A stretch of 64,000 bases of DNA from Pseudomonas sp. MPC6 (GCF_006094435.1 NZ_CP034783.1:6351001-6415000), one strand, 5' to 3'; shown: positions 39,842 to 47,914, numbered from the stretch's first letter. Notes: generated from the letters alone by a model not told the origin. Translations and numbers: made by a program.

Positions 39842-41059
39842 TCAGCGCCCTTCGTCGAGAACTTCGAGTGAGGCCAACAACTTCTCAAGCTCTGGTAAGT
39901 TCGCCGCCTTCAAAATGTCGTACTCTCCCCGGCTGCTCAGCATGTAGACATCACGAGCCTTCTTGATTCGTTCCAGCTGCGGCACAATTTTCCCAGACGT
40001 CATTCCCAGAAAATCATTAATGTCAGCCCGTGTTTGGGGAATCTTGTACCCCTTGGACGCACTGGTGATGATCACATCGGAATCGCGAAGCTTTGCAATC
40101 CCGCTTGACTTGATTTTCTGGTCGCTGAGATCGCCGAATCCACGATCAGCCAAATGACTTTTGATGTCACCCATAGTCACATAATCCTTACTGACAAACC
40201 CACTTTGAAACCGAAGGTAGTCAAGGATACAGAGCTGCAAGCGCTCATCTTCGTCAGGATGCTTGCCAACCTTATCGATGAACCGAACCGTCTGCCTAAG
40301 TGCCTCCTGATGCACTCGATAATCTGCGTACTGAGTATCGTCGACAGGAGCAGCAAGCAGCGATTGATATTTCGGAGGCCACTCAAGGAGACCTAGAGTC
40401 AGATCACGCAATATCCTTTTATATGTTTTAACAACCTCCTCACTAGCCTTTCCCTCATAGATCTGGGCGACTGAACCGGCGAAAAAGTCTGCTACCTGTA
40501 TGAGGACATCGTCTTTGCTGCTTTTGGTCTGAAAGGATTGATCATCGCCGAAAAGATCATCGACGTAACGGGCCTGAACATAGGCTTTTAGACTCTCTTG
40601 AAACTCTGCACCACCATGTTCATCGACTGTCATCTGCAGGTTCTGGCAGTTACTGAAGAGTCGCTCATAGAGCAGGCCGTTGACGTTCTTGATAAAGGAC
40701 TTTTTGAACTGTAGCCCTCCATCCCTGTACACCCGCGACTTGTCGACGACCGTAAAGTAGAGCTTCAAAGGAAGCTCTGCCAGGTCACTCAGAATGCGAA
40801 CACGTCGCTCTGTGTCCTTGACCTTAACTTTGCTGGATTTGATCTCGCCCGTCTGGAAGTGCCGCATCCGCAGCGCCTCAGCAAGCTCATAAGCTCTTTC
40901 CAGACCGCTTTCAGAAACAATCACTGAGCACACGACAAAAAATCCAGAGCTACCTTGCTTTGAGGTTTCTAGATCATGATTTCCGGATTCGTCGACAAAC
41001 GCATAAGTCCTTTCCAACCCAGATGCTCCTTCATGCCTTGGGAGGCTTTTCTTAGCCAT
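39842..41059 (-). CDS. DUF3800 domain protein (RNase H-like fold)
   Basis: A 405-residue protein. The N-terminal half is a DUF3800 domain, starting with the acidic motif TYAFVDESGNHD (D23, E24) and followed by SSGFFVVCSVIV, IKSSKVK and LKLYFTVVDKSRVY. This domain is thought to have an RNase H-like fold and is common in mobile islands and defence loci; its activity is not established. The C-terminal 150 residues look like a winged-helix module (SGIAKLRDSDVIITSASKGY). It lies 224 bp from a divergent two-gene operon. Confidence 0.75.
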   Translation of the reverse strand: MAKKSLPRHEGASGLERTYAFVDESGNHDLETSKQGSSGFFVVCSVIVSESGLERAYELAEALRMRHFQTGEIKSSKVKVKDTERRVRILSDLAELPLKLYFTVVDKSRVYRDGGLQFKKSFIKNVNGLLYERLFSNCQNLQMTVDEHGGAEFQESLKAYVQARYVDDLFGDDQSFQTKSSKDDVLIQVADFFAGSVAQIYEGKASEEVVKTYKRILRDLTLGLLEWPPKYQSLLAAPVDDTQYADYRVHQEALRQTVRFIDKVGKHPDEDERLQLCILDYLRFQSGFVSKDYVTMGDIKSHLADRGFGDLSDQKIKSSGIAKLRDSDVIITSASKGYKIPQTRADINDFLGMTSGKIVPQLERIKKARDVYMLSSRGEYDILKAANLPELEKLLASLEVLDEGR

Positions 41060-41283
41060 TGATCCACTTTAACCCACCTCGACCCGAGCATGGCGCGAAT
41101 TAAGGCCAGATGCCACCAGGCATAATTCGCGTAGCAGTGTCATTTGCCCTCCTTTCTCTGCGAGTGTTTAGATCGTCTAGGTGCTGTCGGGAAAACCAAG
41201 ATCAGCACCGGTTCCTTTGGGTGAGCAGGGACTACTTTTTTCATGCTGCGCTATGCTGAATTTTCTCTATGGAGTCTACGTAA

Positions 41284-41493
41284 ATGCCCGCTGAATACTC
41301 GTTGTCGGACGTGCTGGAAAGGATGGATCAAAACCAGCTCGACCTGGAGGCAGCCCTGATGGAACTGACCCTCCAGGTAGAGGCGCAAGGCCTAGCGGAT
41401 GTGGGAGACAACGTTCGTGGCACCCTTGAAACCATCGGCGAGTACGCTGGCCACATCAAGCAGGGTCTAGCCTGGCTCAAAAAGCTCCCATGA
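41284..41493 (+). CDS. Small helical hypothetical protein
   Basis: A 69-residue acidic, largely helical protein (LSDVLERMDQNQLDLEAALM) that overlaps the next gene by four bases (ATGA). No family is recognised. The size, composition and coupling recall an antitoxin or a small subunit of a two-gene unit, but nothing proves it. Confidence 0.6.
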   Translation: MPAEYSLSDVLERMDQNQLDLEAALMELTLQVEAQGLADVGDNVRGTLETIGEYAGHIKQGLAWLKKLP

Positions 41494-41975
41494 CCCAACC
41501 GCTCTTTGATTTTGATCTCAAACGCGTTTCGCTTGAGCATTACATCACTGGAAAAGCCGCCATCAATTTTCCCCATCCTGGTAGCACGACTGGTGGATGG
41601 CATTTTCTATCGTACTTCGACCGAGAGTCGGGCGTGGCGAAGGTGTCGTTAGCAGGCATCCATTACCCTGATACCATCGATTTTTTTGGCGACGCGGGCA
41701 TCCTTGACGTGACCGACCAACTAGCGGAGCGCGGATGGCTTGTGGAAGGCACCAGGCTCTTCATGGCGGATCATTACAGAGCCGCTTCCGACATGGTCAT
41801 CAAGTGGACACTAAGCGAGGCCCGGCGCTGCAATGTTGAGATCGATGAGTGGTTTCCTTCTGAAGCCGAAAGACAGCAGTTGCTTGCGATGTTGTATTTG
41901 GGAAAATCCAAGCTTTACGAGCTAGGTAGGCTGCAAAAAATGGAAGCTTGGCTAAGCTCGCATCAGGTCAATTAA
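41490..41975 (+). CDS. Hypothetical protein, second gene of a coupled pair
   Basis: A 161-residue protein translated from an ATG overlapping the previous stop. The central part reads as a beta-rich core (GGWHFLSYFDRESGVAKVSL) and the C-terminal third is helical (SEAERQQLLAMLYLGKSKLY). No signal peptide, membrane segment or known motif is seen. The pair is transcribed away from the DUF3800 operon. Confidence 0.6.
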   Translation: MTQPLFDFDLKRVSLEHYITGKAAINFPHPGSTTGGWHFLSYFDRESGVAKVSLAGIHYPDTIDFFGDAGILDVTDQLAERGWLVEGTRLFMADHYRAASDMVIKWTLSEARRCNVEIDEWFPSEAERQQLLAMLYLGKSKLYELGRLQKMEAWLSSHQVN

Positions 41976-42031
41976 GGTGGGCTGGTCAGGAAGACAACCT
42001 GCGTACTGTTTGTTGAATGAGAGCAACGGAT

Positions 42032-42558
42032 ATGCGCAAGAAATCTCAGTCATGGTTTGTCCCGCTCTTGATTCTTTTCGCTGTCCTATGGGCGATGGGT
42101 AAGAAAGATACGCCTCCAGATAAGGCTCAACCGACCACCCAGAACGCGCCGAATTCGCTAGTTTCAACTCTTCCTGCTCCTTCCCCGGCTCTGGCCTCGC
42201 CAATCGATCAGTATGTGAGCGCGGACAAGCTCAATATCAGGGATCAACCAGGCGGAAAGGTCATCTCTAAGTTGCAGCGAGGGGACAAGGTTCAGGTCTT
42301 CGAGAAGCGGAATGAATGGGTGCGCATAAGCATCGACGGTCAACCTGCAAAATGGCTTTCGTCCAAAAACCTTTGCAGCGGATCAAACTGCTACGTCGCT
42401 TCACAACCGACATCATCGCCTCCGCCATTACAACCAGCCCGCAGGCAGATTCCGGAGTACGGATCCTCCTGCCCTTGTTCTTCTGGAGCAGTTTGCATAG
42501 GGCCAAGAAGCGGTAGGTATTGCATTACTTAGGTGGAAACAAGCGCTACGGCGTTTGA
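42032..42558 (+). pseudogene. SH3-domain membrane-anchored protein with a frameshifted C terminus
   Basis: From the ATG at 42032 the protein has a short basic N terminus, one membrane anchor (WFVPLLILFAVLWAMG), a proline-rich linker, a bacterial SH3 domain (LNIRDQPGGKVISKLQRGDK) and a Cys-rich tail (SCPCSSGAVCIGPRSGRYCI). Translation stops at 42532. The next frame continues GGNKRYGV and stops at 42558, which is the usual end of this tail in homologues as I recall. One lost base near 42530 explains both. The protein may still work because only about ten residues change. Confidence 0.65.
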
Positions 42559-42572
42559 ACGATTATCGAATC

Positions 42573-43145
42573 TCACACGAGAACTCCCCTTTCCAGTCGA
42601 CCGATAAGATCGGAGACAGCCTTCGTTTCCACCCTCGTCCCCATCATATCCAGAGGACGCTTCGAACCAAGCCCGCAAACCGGCGAGCTCATCCATTTTG
42701 TCGCAGCAGCGACATCGTCTTCGAATAGGGAAAGGGCCTGCTCAAAGACAGCTACCAATGCAACCAGGCGGTCGCTTTCTAGGGTGTTGAACCGTCCTAC
42801 TTTCGTCCTACGCGCCAACATTGCGGGTGACATGCAAATAGCCTTGGAGATAACCCCCCGCTGCACCTGTAGAAGGCTCGCTATCCGGTCGAGGAATTCA
42901 AAAGGCAGTCCTTCGCGAATTAGGTCATGAAGCCTGGTACCGCGTGATGGCAGCCCGAGGGTCATCCAAATGCTCTGTGAGATCTGGGGCCCCGGTTGGT
43001 ATTCCTTGATCGATGACAAAACTTCTCCTCCATCTGAAAAACCTATGGCTAAGCCGGGTGCGCCGGCCCGAAGCAGCGACCTTAAGAAAAATTCTTCATC
43101 ACGCCATCTACTGCTAAGCCGTCCTTCCTGCGAAGAGAAGCACAT
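42573..43145 (-). CDS. Xre/MbcA/ParS-type antitoxin (DUF2384), apparently without its toxin
   Basis: A 190-residue reading frame. The last 120 residues look like the antitoxin of RES-Xre toxin systems: a Xre-like helical part (FEFLDRIASLLQVQRGVI), LARRTKVGRFNTLESDRL, then the toxin-binding segment (AATKWMSSPVCGLGSKRPLD, then TRVETKAVSDLIGRLERGV). The true start may be the ATG near 42965, which gives a more usual length. The RES-domain toxin that should follow is absent; the next gene downstream is a convergent SH3 gene. Confidence 0.65.
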   Translation of the reverse strand: MCFSSQEGRLSSRWRDEEFFLRSLLRAGAPGLAIGFSDGGEVLSSIKEYQPGPQISQSIWMTLGLPSRGTRLHDLIREGLPFEFLDRIASLLQVQRGVISKAICMSPAMLARRTKVGRFNTLESDRLVALVAVFEQALSLFEDDVAAATKWMSSPVCGLGSKRPLDMMGTRVETKAVSDLIGRLERGVLV

Positions 43146-43247
43146 TGCACTGTCATAAATTGTCTCAGCTGAATCAAGTCTTGATCTTGAAAATCGTCTA
43201 GTCTTGCCGGTATTTCTAGGACACCAATCTCATGCACGGAAGCAACC

Positions 43248-43445
43248 ATGCACTCAAGATTCAGAGTAATTGAAACCACCACACTGGACGATGGGAGCAA
43301 GCGATACAGGGTCGTTGATCTTGTCGAGGGAGGCTCGGCTAGCAAGCATGGCGTGTTCGTAGTCAGGGCTGATGCGGAGGTTGTTTGCTCGCTATTGAAT
43401 GCCGAGCATCCACGGGAGAGGAGCGTACGTTACGGCACCGCTTGA
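43248..43445 (+). CDS. Small hypothetical protein
   Basis: A 65-residue protein (RFRVIETTTLDDGSKRYRVV) with a beta-rich core. Its last 22 codons are repeated as a relic at 47139-47207. It stands at the left edge of a 210-bp direct repeat. No family is recognised. Confidence 0.5.
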   Translation: MHSRFRVIETTTLDDGSKRYRVVDLVEGGSASKHGVFVVRADAEVVCSLLNAEHPRERSVRYGTA

Positions 43446-43591
43446 CCCCGCTGATCTACTGGGGGCCAGAATGCCTAACGTCGAGTAACCGCCTGGCATT
43501 GTTCAACGTCTAGAGGATCGGAATGAATCCTCAATCTGACAGGGCGCTTTGTAACCGCCCCAGGTTCACCCGCTGGTACTCGTTGTCTCGG
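43380..43591. repeat. 210-bp direct repeat, left copy
   Basis: It matches 47142-47351 in the same orientation with roughly 70-75 percent identity by eye. It contains the intact end of the 65-residue gene and only the tail of a convergent gene (43531-43590). Confidence 0.7.
43531..43590 (-). pseudogene. C-terminal remnant related to the 47272-47511 protein
   Basis: The minus strand reads YQRVNLGRLQSALSD then stop, matching CQRVNLGRLEGVLSE of the intact 79-residue protein at 47.3 kb. Confidence 0.65.
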
Positions 43592-43739
43592 GTAACTCCG
43601 CATCACTAGGTTTTGACTTGAGATTGACGCGAGACTTAACCGAACGCAGCAGAACCACTCACGACATCAATAGGGCTTGATGAAGCTCAATAGTAGGAAT
43701 CGTGACTTCAATACGCCTGCTTTCTAGCCAACCTCTTGT

Positions 43740-44262
43740 TTGGCTGACATCGAAAATCTGGCCCTGATCCATCAAGGCCAAGAGGAGCTCATCAGAGATA
43801 CGTTAGCGTCCACAATCCGGACAATCCCTCTCTTCCCATGGGCCATGACACTGGATGCGCTCTGCGGCACCGACACAAATAAGACAATTCATCGCGACCA
43901 CCAATTTATAGTTGTACCCGATCCGTCGTGGGCCGCTTGCGACGGGCGCTCACAGGCATTAGCGCGCGTGCTGATGAGCCTGGTGCTTGGTCGACTGAGA
44001 AGACCGAAAGAAAGTTCGGAGCGATGACGTTTTCGGTGCAAATAGGTCGTATCTACCGATCCTGCTAAGCACTGGCGGAAAACGGCAGCACTCCGAGCTC
44101 TTCGCCCTTGATCTTCTGAGTGCCGGCATTGGCCCGCAGGCGGTCGTAAAGGCTATCCGATCAAAAGCGATGGCGGAGCTTGTTATGACGACTACCCTTA
44201 GCCTGCTAGACGGATCGGGACACGGGAGCAGTTTTCCCGTTACGCCCGAAATCATTCAGTGA
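43740..44262 (+). pseudogene. Hypothetical gene broken by a frameshift
   Basis: The first part (43740-44027) reads as a plausible 95-residue protein (LIHQGQEELIRDTLASTIR) beginning at a TTG. From about 43999 another frame continues without its own start codon and looks equally coding (YLPILLSTGGKRQHSELFAL, then AVVKAIRSKAMAELVMTT), ending at 44262. A single indel around 43995-44030 would join them into about 170 residues. No family is recognised. Confidence 0.5.
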
Positions 44263-44282
44263 AAAATGGGAGGAATTCGAAG

Positions 44283-44465
44283 ATGGATGAGCAAAAAATT
44301 CGAGAAGCTGCATATCGACTTTGGGAAAAAGATGGGAAGCCGCAAGGACAAGACCTTGAGCACTGGTTTACTGCTGAAAAAGCAGCCGGCGAAGAGGATT
44401 TTGATAGTCCAACCGCTGGCTCAACGCAAGGTAGCGAAGTTGACCCATCCCAAGCTGGCTCTTAG
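44283..44465 (+). CDS. DUF2934 family small protein
   Basis: A 60-residue protein starting MDEQKIREAAYRLWEKDG with a ggagga site upstream. The motif IREAAYRLWE...GHW-like (here QGQDLEHWFTAE) is that of DUF2934, small proteins of unknown function common in Proteobacteria. The acidic, serine-rich tail is unstructured. Confidence 0.75.
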   Translation: MDEQKIREAAYRLWEKDGKPQGQDLEHWFTAEKAAGEEDFDSPTAGSTQGSEVDPSQAGS

Positions 44466-44841
44466 ATGAAGATCAATGACTGGCAGATACCCATCGATAG
44501 CGCGCACCGCCGAATGCGCGCTATCCCCGTGACAGAACACTTACCTCTATAGCCCTTGGCGCTTTTAACCGTCCAGGTGGCTCCAAGTAGCATCGCGTGA
44601 TCTTGCGTATTTGACAGCCTGGTGCTAAAGCCTGGGATAGCGGACAGCTTGGCAACGCCGAGGTGAAATAAGGCAGTCGGAATGAGCTTCTCAGAAGCAT
44701 TTAAAGAAGACTAAGGGAATGACTCGTCAAGGTACAGCGCGTGGTGAAGATCTGATGCCGAGTCGGGCTTAAGCCCGGAGGAGCGGTAACCGACCCAGTG
44801 GAACAGGGAGGTCTGACCTCCTTTAAGCGTGCATCGGGAAT
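44466..44841. other. Gene-free stretch
   Basis: About 375 bp with no reading frame or repeat I can support on either strand. Confidence 0.5.
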
Positions 44842-45130
44842 ATGATAAATCGCCGTTATTCGCAGTTCCGGGCGGTCAGTCGTCGTCGAGGGCAAAGAGC
44901 CGCTGGCTCATATTTTGGGGTCGCCCTTGGGCTTTACTACTCTTAGCTTCAAGAGGCGCAGCTCGGGTTCGTAGTGGCGGCTATCGCCGGATACTACGGC
45001 TGCCAACACTGACGCTGAAACAGAAGCGGCCCGAATCGGCCGCGCCGTTGATCGGATGCAGGATTACCTTAAAGGCGTGGTGCGGGATAACATCGAGGCC
45101 GTTTTGATCGCCTGGGCGATCCTCGATTAG
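44842..45130 (+). pseudogene. Degenerate phage-like coding region
   Basis: The plus strand shows three coding-like pieces broken by stops or a frameshift: 44842-44946 (starting MINRRYSQFRAVSRRRGQ), a hydrophobic piece (LGFVVAAIAGYYGC) in the same frame, and from about 45008 in another frame AETEAARIGRAVDRMQDYLK ending at 45130. Short membrane segments followed by a coiled coil and a tiny membrane gene recall phage lysis regions, but the assignment is weak. Confidence 0.35.
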
Positions 45131-45144
45131 CAAGAGGTCGCGTC

Positions 45145-45225
45145 GTGAGTACATCTGTAACCGAAATTGGCTGGCTGATTATCGGCCTGGTGGTCTGCAT
45201 TCTCGGCCACCATCTTCTGTACTGA
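45145..45225 (+). CDS. 26-residue membrane peptide
   Basis: From a GTG with a gaggt site eight bases upstream: MSTSVTEIGWLIIGLVVCIL then GHHLLY. It is a single hydrophobic helix, like very small holin-type or island peptides. Confidence 0.4.
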   Translation: MSTSVTEIGWLIIGLVVCILGHHLLY

Positions 45226-45302
45226 CCATAACTCATGCGTGGTGCTCTGCACGCGATGGAGAGAACGAGGGGCCACAATGACTTGGCAACCCGGCACACT
45301 TA

Positions 45303-45605
45303 ATGGCGCAGTTCATGAACGAGCAAGACGTATATAGCTTCAACGAAGCGTTGATGAGACGCCTCAAGGCCCAATTCAAGCGCGGCACCAAGCTCATGCT
45401 TAGGGTTGACGGGGAGACGTGCGCCGTGGATGTCGACTGGGTAGTGGACACCTTCCTGTCTTTATCGAAAGAGGCTCAATTCGTTGCTGCGGAAGTAGCT
45501 CAAGCTTGTACGACAAAGCTCCCAGGCGGATGTAGCGACCTCAATTACCTCTGTGAAATGTCCCTGCTACTCAAAAAGGCTGAGGGTGATGGCATGCTCC
45601 CCTAG
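45303..45605 (+). CDS. Small hypothetical protein
   Basis: A 100-residue protein, alpha/beta in look (FNEALMRRLKAQFKRGTKLM), with three cysteines in its C-terminal third. The ATG at 45315 (MNEQDVYSFNEALM) is an alternative start; neither has a strong ribosome site. A terminator-like hairpin follows at 45612-45639. No family is recognised. Confidence 0.5.
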   Translation: MAQFMNEQDVYSFNEALMRRLKAQFKRGTKLMLRVDGETCAVDVDWVVDTFLSLSKEAQFVAAEVAQACTTKLPGGCSDLNYLCEMSLLLKKAEGDGMLP

Positions 45606-45611
45606 TAAATA

Positions 45612-45639
45612 AAAAGACCACCTGCGAAAGCGGCCTTTT
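45612..45639 (+). terminator. Terminator-like hairpin
   Basis: AAAAGACC and GGCCTTTT pair with one mismatch around a small GAAA-capped stem. It directly follows the 100-residue gene. Confidence 0.45.
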
Positions 45640-45757
45640 CGTCCATTTGCACGCCTTCATTCTGCGCAGGGGCGGGTTTTGGGTGCAGGTCGCGGGGACG
45701 GTTTTACGTCCTTCCCCGGCAGCTCCGACTTCGTCCGAGGGAAATACGTTTCCTGGC

Positions 45758-45931
45758 TCAAATTGGTTTTTTCGTTACGCCATCGCGTTTGTCGATCATT
45801 TCAGTCGCCTCATCATCAGTGCCGGAATGGCACAGTTCATCATCTTCTTCGGTCACCATCATTAGCGCATGGCCGAACAGCTCAGCACGCAGCAGCCGGG
45901 CAAGTTCACCGAGCTTCGGTTTGTCGGCCAT
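45758..45931 (-). CDS. Small acidic hypothetical protein
   Basis: The 57 residues from the ATG at 45931 (MADKPKLGELARLLRAELFG) have a coding look. The start overlaps the end of the upstream minus-strand frame by 26 bases, which suggests coupling. No family is recognised. Confidence 0.4.
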   Translation of the reverse strand: MADKPKLGELARLLRAELFGHALMMVTEEDDELCHSGTDDEATEMIDKRDGVTKKPI

Positions 45932-46223
45932 CGTCCACAGGCCTGCGAACCCCCTTGAGCACCACCCGGCGTCGCTTCTTGATGCGCTCGTCGCCGAACT
46001 GCCCGATGTCGTTCTGCAAATCACGTAGCAGCCTTTCGACATTCGCACCTGTGGCCGGCAAATGCTGCCTGAACCTGTCGAACACGGCTTCAGACATTTC
46101 CGAGATATCCGACGCGGTGATGTTGCCCTTTTCGTCTGGAGCGCGAGCGGCACCGCTGAGGGTCGATAGGCTGGTGGGTGACTCACGACGCAGTGGGCGC
46201 ATACTGACAGCCTTGAAGCCCAT
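45906..46223 (-). pseudogene. Probable 5'-truncated gene
   Basis: A 105-residue frame from the ATG at 46223, or 98 residues from the ATG at 46202. Coding-like sequence continues upstream of any start (DPATHIYQHAQAMGFKAV) until a stop near 46290, so the gene has probably lost its original 5' end. The body (SEAVFDRFRQHLPATGANVE) is helical. Function unknown. Confidence 0.4.
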
Positions 46224-46414
46224 AGCTTGGGCATGCTGGTAGATGTGTGTTGCTGGGTCAACTCCCCGGTGACTGGCATTGCCGGGTGAACTGGATCAGT
46301 GCAGCAGTCTGCACGATCTGTACCCAATGAATCGTGCTGAGTAATTAGCGGTCAATATATTTAAAGCGGATGGGCGGCCCTCGCCTACTCCATCTCGCCA
46401 CTCTGGAGGCGATC

Positions 46415-46837
46415 GTGACCCCTTTACAGCTTGCTCAGTTGAAACTCAAAGGCCGCGCACCGCCTCCAGTGAGCAACAGCCCGCATGAAGACGCTCGAGC
46501 CGAATGGCTTTACAACGCAACCGAAGAACTCCTTCGCGGTTGCAGCGTGTCGTTCCAGCGCCGCATGCGCGCTCCGCAAGGCGTGACCGCTGAAGAGTTC
46601 GCCCTGGTAGTAGATGAATACGTAAACAACCGCCTTGCCGACAGCGAGGTACACACCCCGGCGCTCGGCTGGTTGTTGATCACAACGGCGATCGGGAATG
46701 GTGACAAGACCGCGATGGCGGAGTTGCTCGGCAATAGTGATCACCCGTTGGGCAAGCTTGGCGAAATCGCCGAGGCGCTGCTTCAGCCGCTGGTCGATGA
46801 CGCACTGATCGCCCAGGCAGAGGACGCCGCGCTGTGA
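46415..46837 (+). CDS. Hypothetical protein
   Basis: A 140-residue protein starting at a GTG with a ggagg site (MTPLQLAQLKLKGRAPPPVS). It is helical and acidic toward the C terminus (LGEIAEALLQPLVDDALI). A GTG overlapping its stop opens a short further frame (MSPQILVDEALEKHPRPRQN) that may be the remains of a second gene. No family is recognised. Confidence 0.5.
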   Translation: MTPLQLAQLKLKGRAPPPVSNSPHEDARAEWLYNATEELLRGCSVSFQRRMRAPQGVTAEEFALVVDEYVNNRLADSEVHTPALGWLLITTAIGNGDKTAMAELLGNSDHPLGKLGEIAEALLQPLVDDALIAQAEDAAL

Positions 46838-46927
46838 GCCCTCAAATCCTGGTCGATGAGGCGCTGGAAAAACATCCACGCCCGCGCCAAAATCTTCCAT
46901 TGTTTCGTTATTCGCAGTCCAGGGCGT

Positions 46928-47131
46928 TCAGCCGGGGTAGCAATAGCCGTGGGCATGCGGCTGGTCGACATCCGAATACGCGGGGCAATGCTCAATCTCT
47001 GGGTGCACGCCATCCGGTTGGCCATCCCCGGAAACATCCAGACCGCCGTAGCCATCGCGCCCGGTGAGCGGCACGGTCATATAGAAGTCATACCGGTGCT
47101 TGTAGCGCACCATTCTTAGCAGGAAACCCAT
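46928..47131 (-). CDS. Possible small hypothetical protein
   Basis: A 67-codon frame (MGFLLRMVRYKHRYDFYMTV) with a glycine- and aspartate-rich middle (DGYGGLDVSGDGQPDG) that could bind calcium. It starts about 10 bp outside the right copy of the 210-bp repeat. No clear ribosome site is seen, and plus-strand frames overlap it. Confidence 0.3.
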   Translation of the reverse strand: MGFLLRMVRYKHRYDFYMTVPLTGRDGYGGLDVSGDGQPDGVHPEIEHCPAYSDVDQPHAHGYCYPG

Positions 47132-47138
47132 CAAGGCA

Positions 47139-47207
47139 AAGACTGTTTGCGCACTATTGAACGCCGAGCATCCACGAGAGCTGAGAGTGTATCCCCTCAC
47201 GGCTTAA
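47139..47207 (+). pseudogene. C-terminal remnant related to the 43248-43445 protein
   Basis: It reads TVCALLNAEHPREL then a tail and stop, matching VVCSLLNAEHPRER of the intact 65-residue protein. Confidence 0.65.
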
Positions 47208-47351
47208 ACCCGCTGTCTGCTGGTGGTCAGAACCCCTGACGTCCAAGTGACCATCTGGGATTGGTGAATGTCTAGAGAATCGGCATTGATTCCCGCTCTG
47301 ACAGGACGCCTTCTAACCGGCCCAAGTTTACCCGCTGACAATCATTCTCGG
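47142..47351. repeat. 210-bp direct repeat, right copy
   Basis: It matches 43380-43591 in the same orientation. This copy keeps the complete right-hand gene and only the tail of the left-hand gene, the reverse of the other copy. Confidence 0.7.
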
Positions 47352-47511
47352 CTTCTTCTCGCGTCTGATAGGTAGTCTTCAGCCGCAGCTTTTCCTCATT
47401 GTCATAGAGGTTAAAGCCTATAGGTGCGGTCTGGCAGTAGTACCGCGCCCCGTTACGCATCCAACCCGTTTCTGTTGGGATCGCAGGAATAACAACAAAT
47501 CTCGCAGTCAT
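47272..47511 (-). CDS. Small hypothetical protein
   Basis: A 79-residue protein (MTARFVVIPAIPTETGWMRN) whose C-terminal end recurs as a remnant at 43.53 kb. Its ATG overlaps the end of the upstream frame by four bases. Compact and beta-rich with an aromatic core; no family is recognised. Confidence 0.5.
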   Translation of the reverse strand: MTARFVVIPAIPTETGWMRNGARYYCQTAPIGFNLYDNEEKLRLKTTYQTREEAENDCQRVNLGRLEGVLSERESMPIL

Positions 47512-47747
47512 TGAGACGTCCTCTCTAAGCCTCCATCACTATTAGCGGCTATTGGCCACCATAGCAAGCAGCCTTCCGCAGTTTCCGATGAAAAGCACGA
47601 GCGGCCTTCAGAGGTGAGCAGCATCTTAAAAAGGGATGCGTCGTTTTCTATCAAGTGCCTGCGCATCGCCTCATCCCCACGTTCAGTAAGTTTCCAATGG
47701 TTGGCTACGATTGTGCGTGGATGCCCGACAGAGGCAGCCAAAAACAA
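47508..47747 (-). CDS. Small hypothetical protein, possibly 5'-truncated
   Basis: A 79-residue frame starting at a TTG (ASVGHPRTIVANHWKLTERG). Coding-like sequence continues upstream (FHRDFIGEEARIRTGLATAN) without a start codon, so the original 5' end may be lost. It overlaps the next gene by four bases. Confidence 0.4.
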   Translation of the reverse strand: MFLAASVGHPRTIVANHWKLTERGDEAMRRHLIENDASLFKMLLTSEGRSCFSSETAEGCLLWWPIAANSDGGLERTSQ

Positions 47748-47914
47748 ACCATTCGCCGTTGCAAGTCCCGTTCGGATACGCGCCTCTTCACCGATGAAAT
47801 CACGGTGGAACTTTCAAGCGCGGCCGACCCCATATAAAGGCCCTCAAAATGATCGGGTGAGCAACTCTGCGCATTGCGGCACAGCTCCGCAGTGGCAATT
47901 GACAGGAGATCCAA

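Noticed and set aside
45647..46242. Plus-strand frames opposite the two small minus-strand frames
   Set aside because: Serine/arginine/proline-rich translations typical of antisense; the minus strand has the better protein composition.
46783..47119. Several overlapping frames on both strands
   Set aside because: Mutually exclusive and without ribosome sites; only the 67-codon minus-strand frame was kept, at low confidence.
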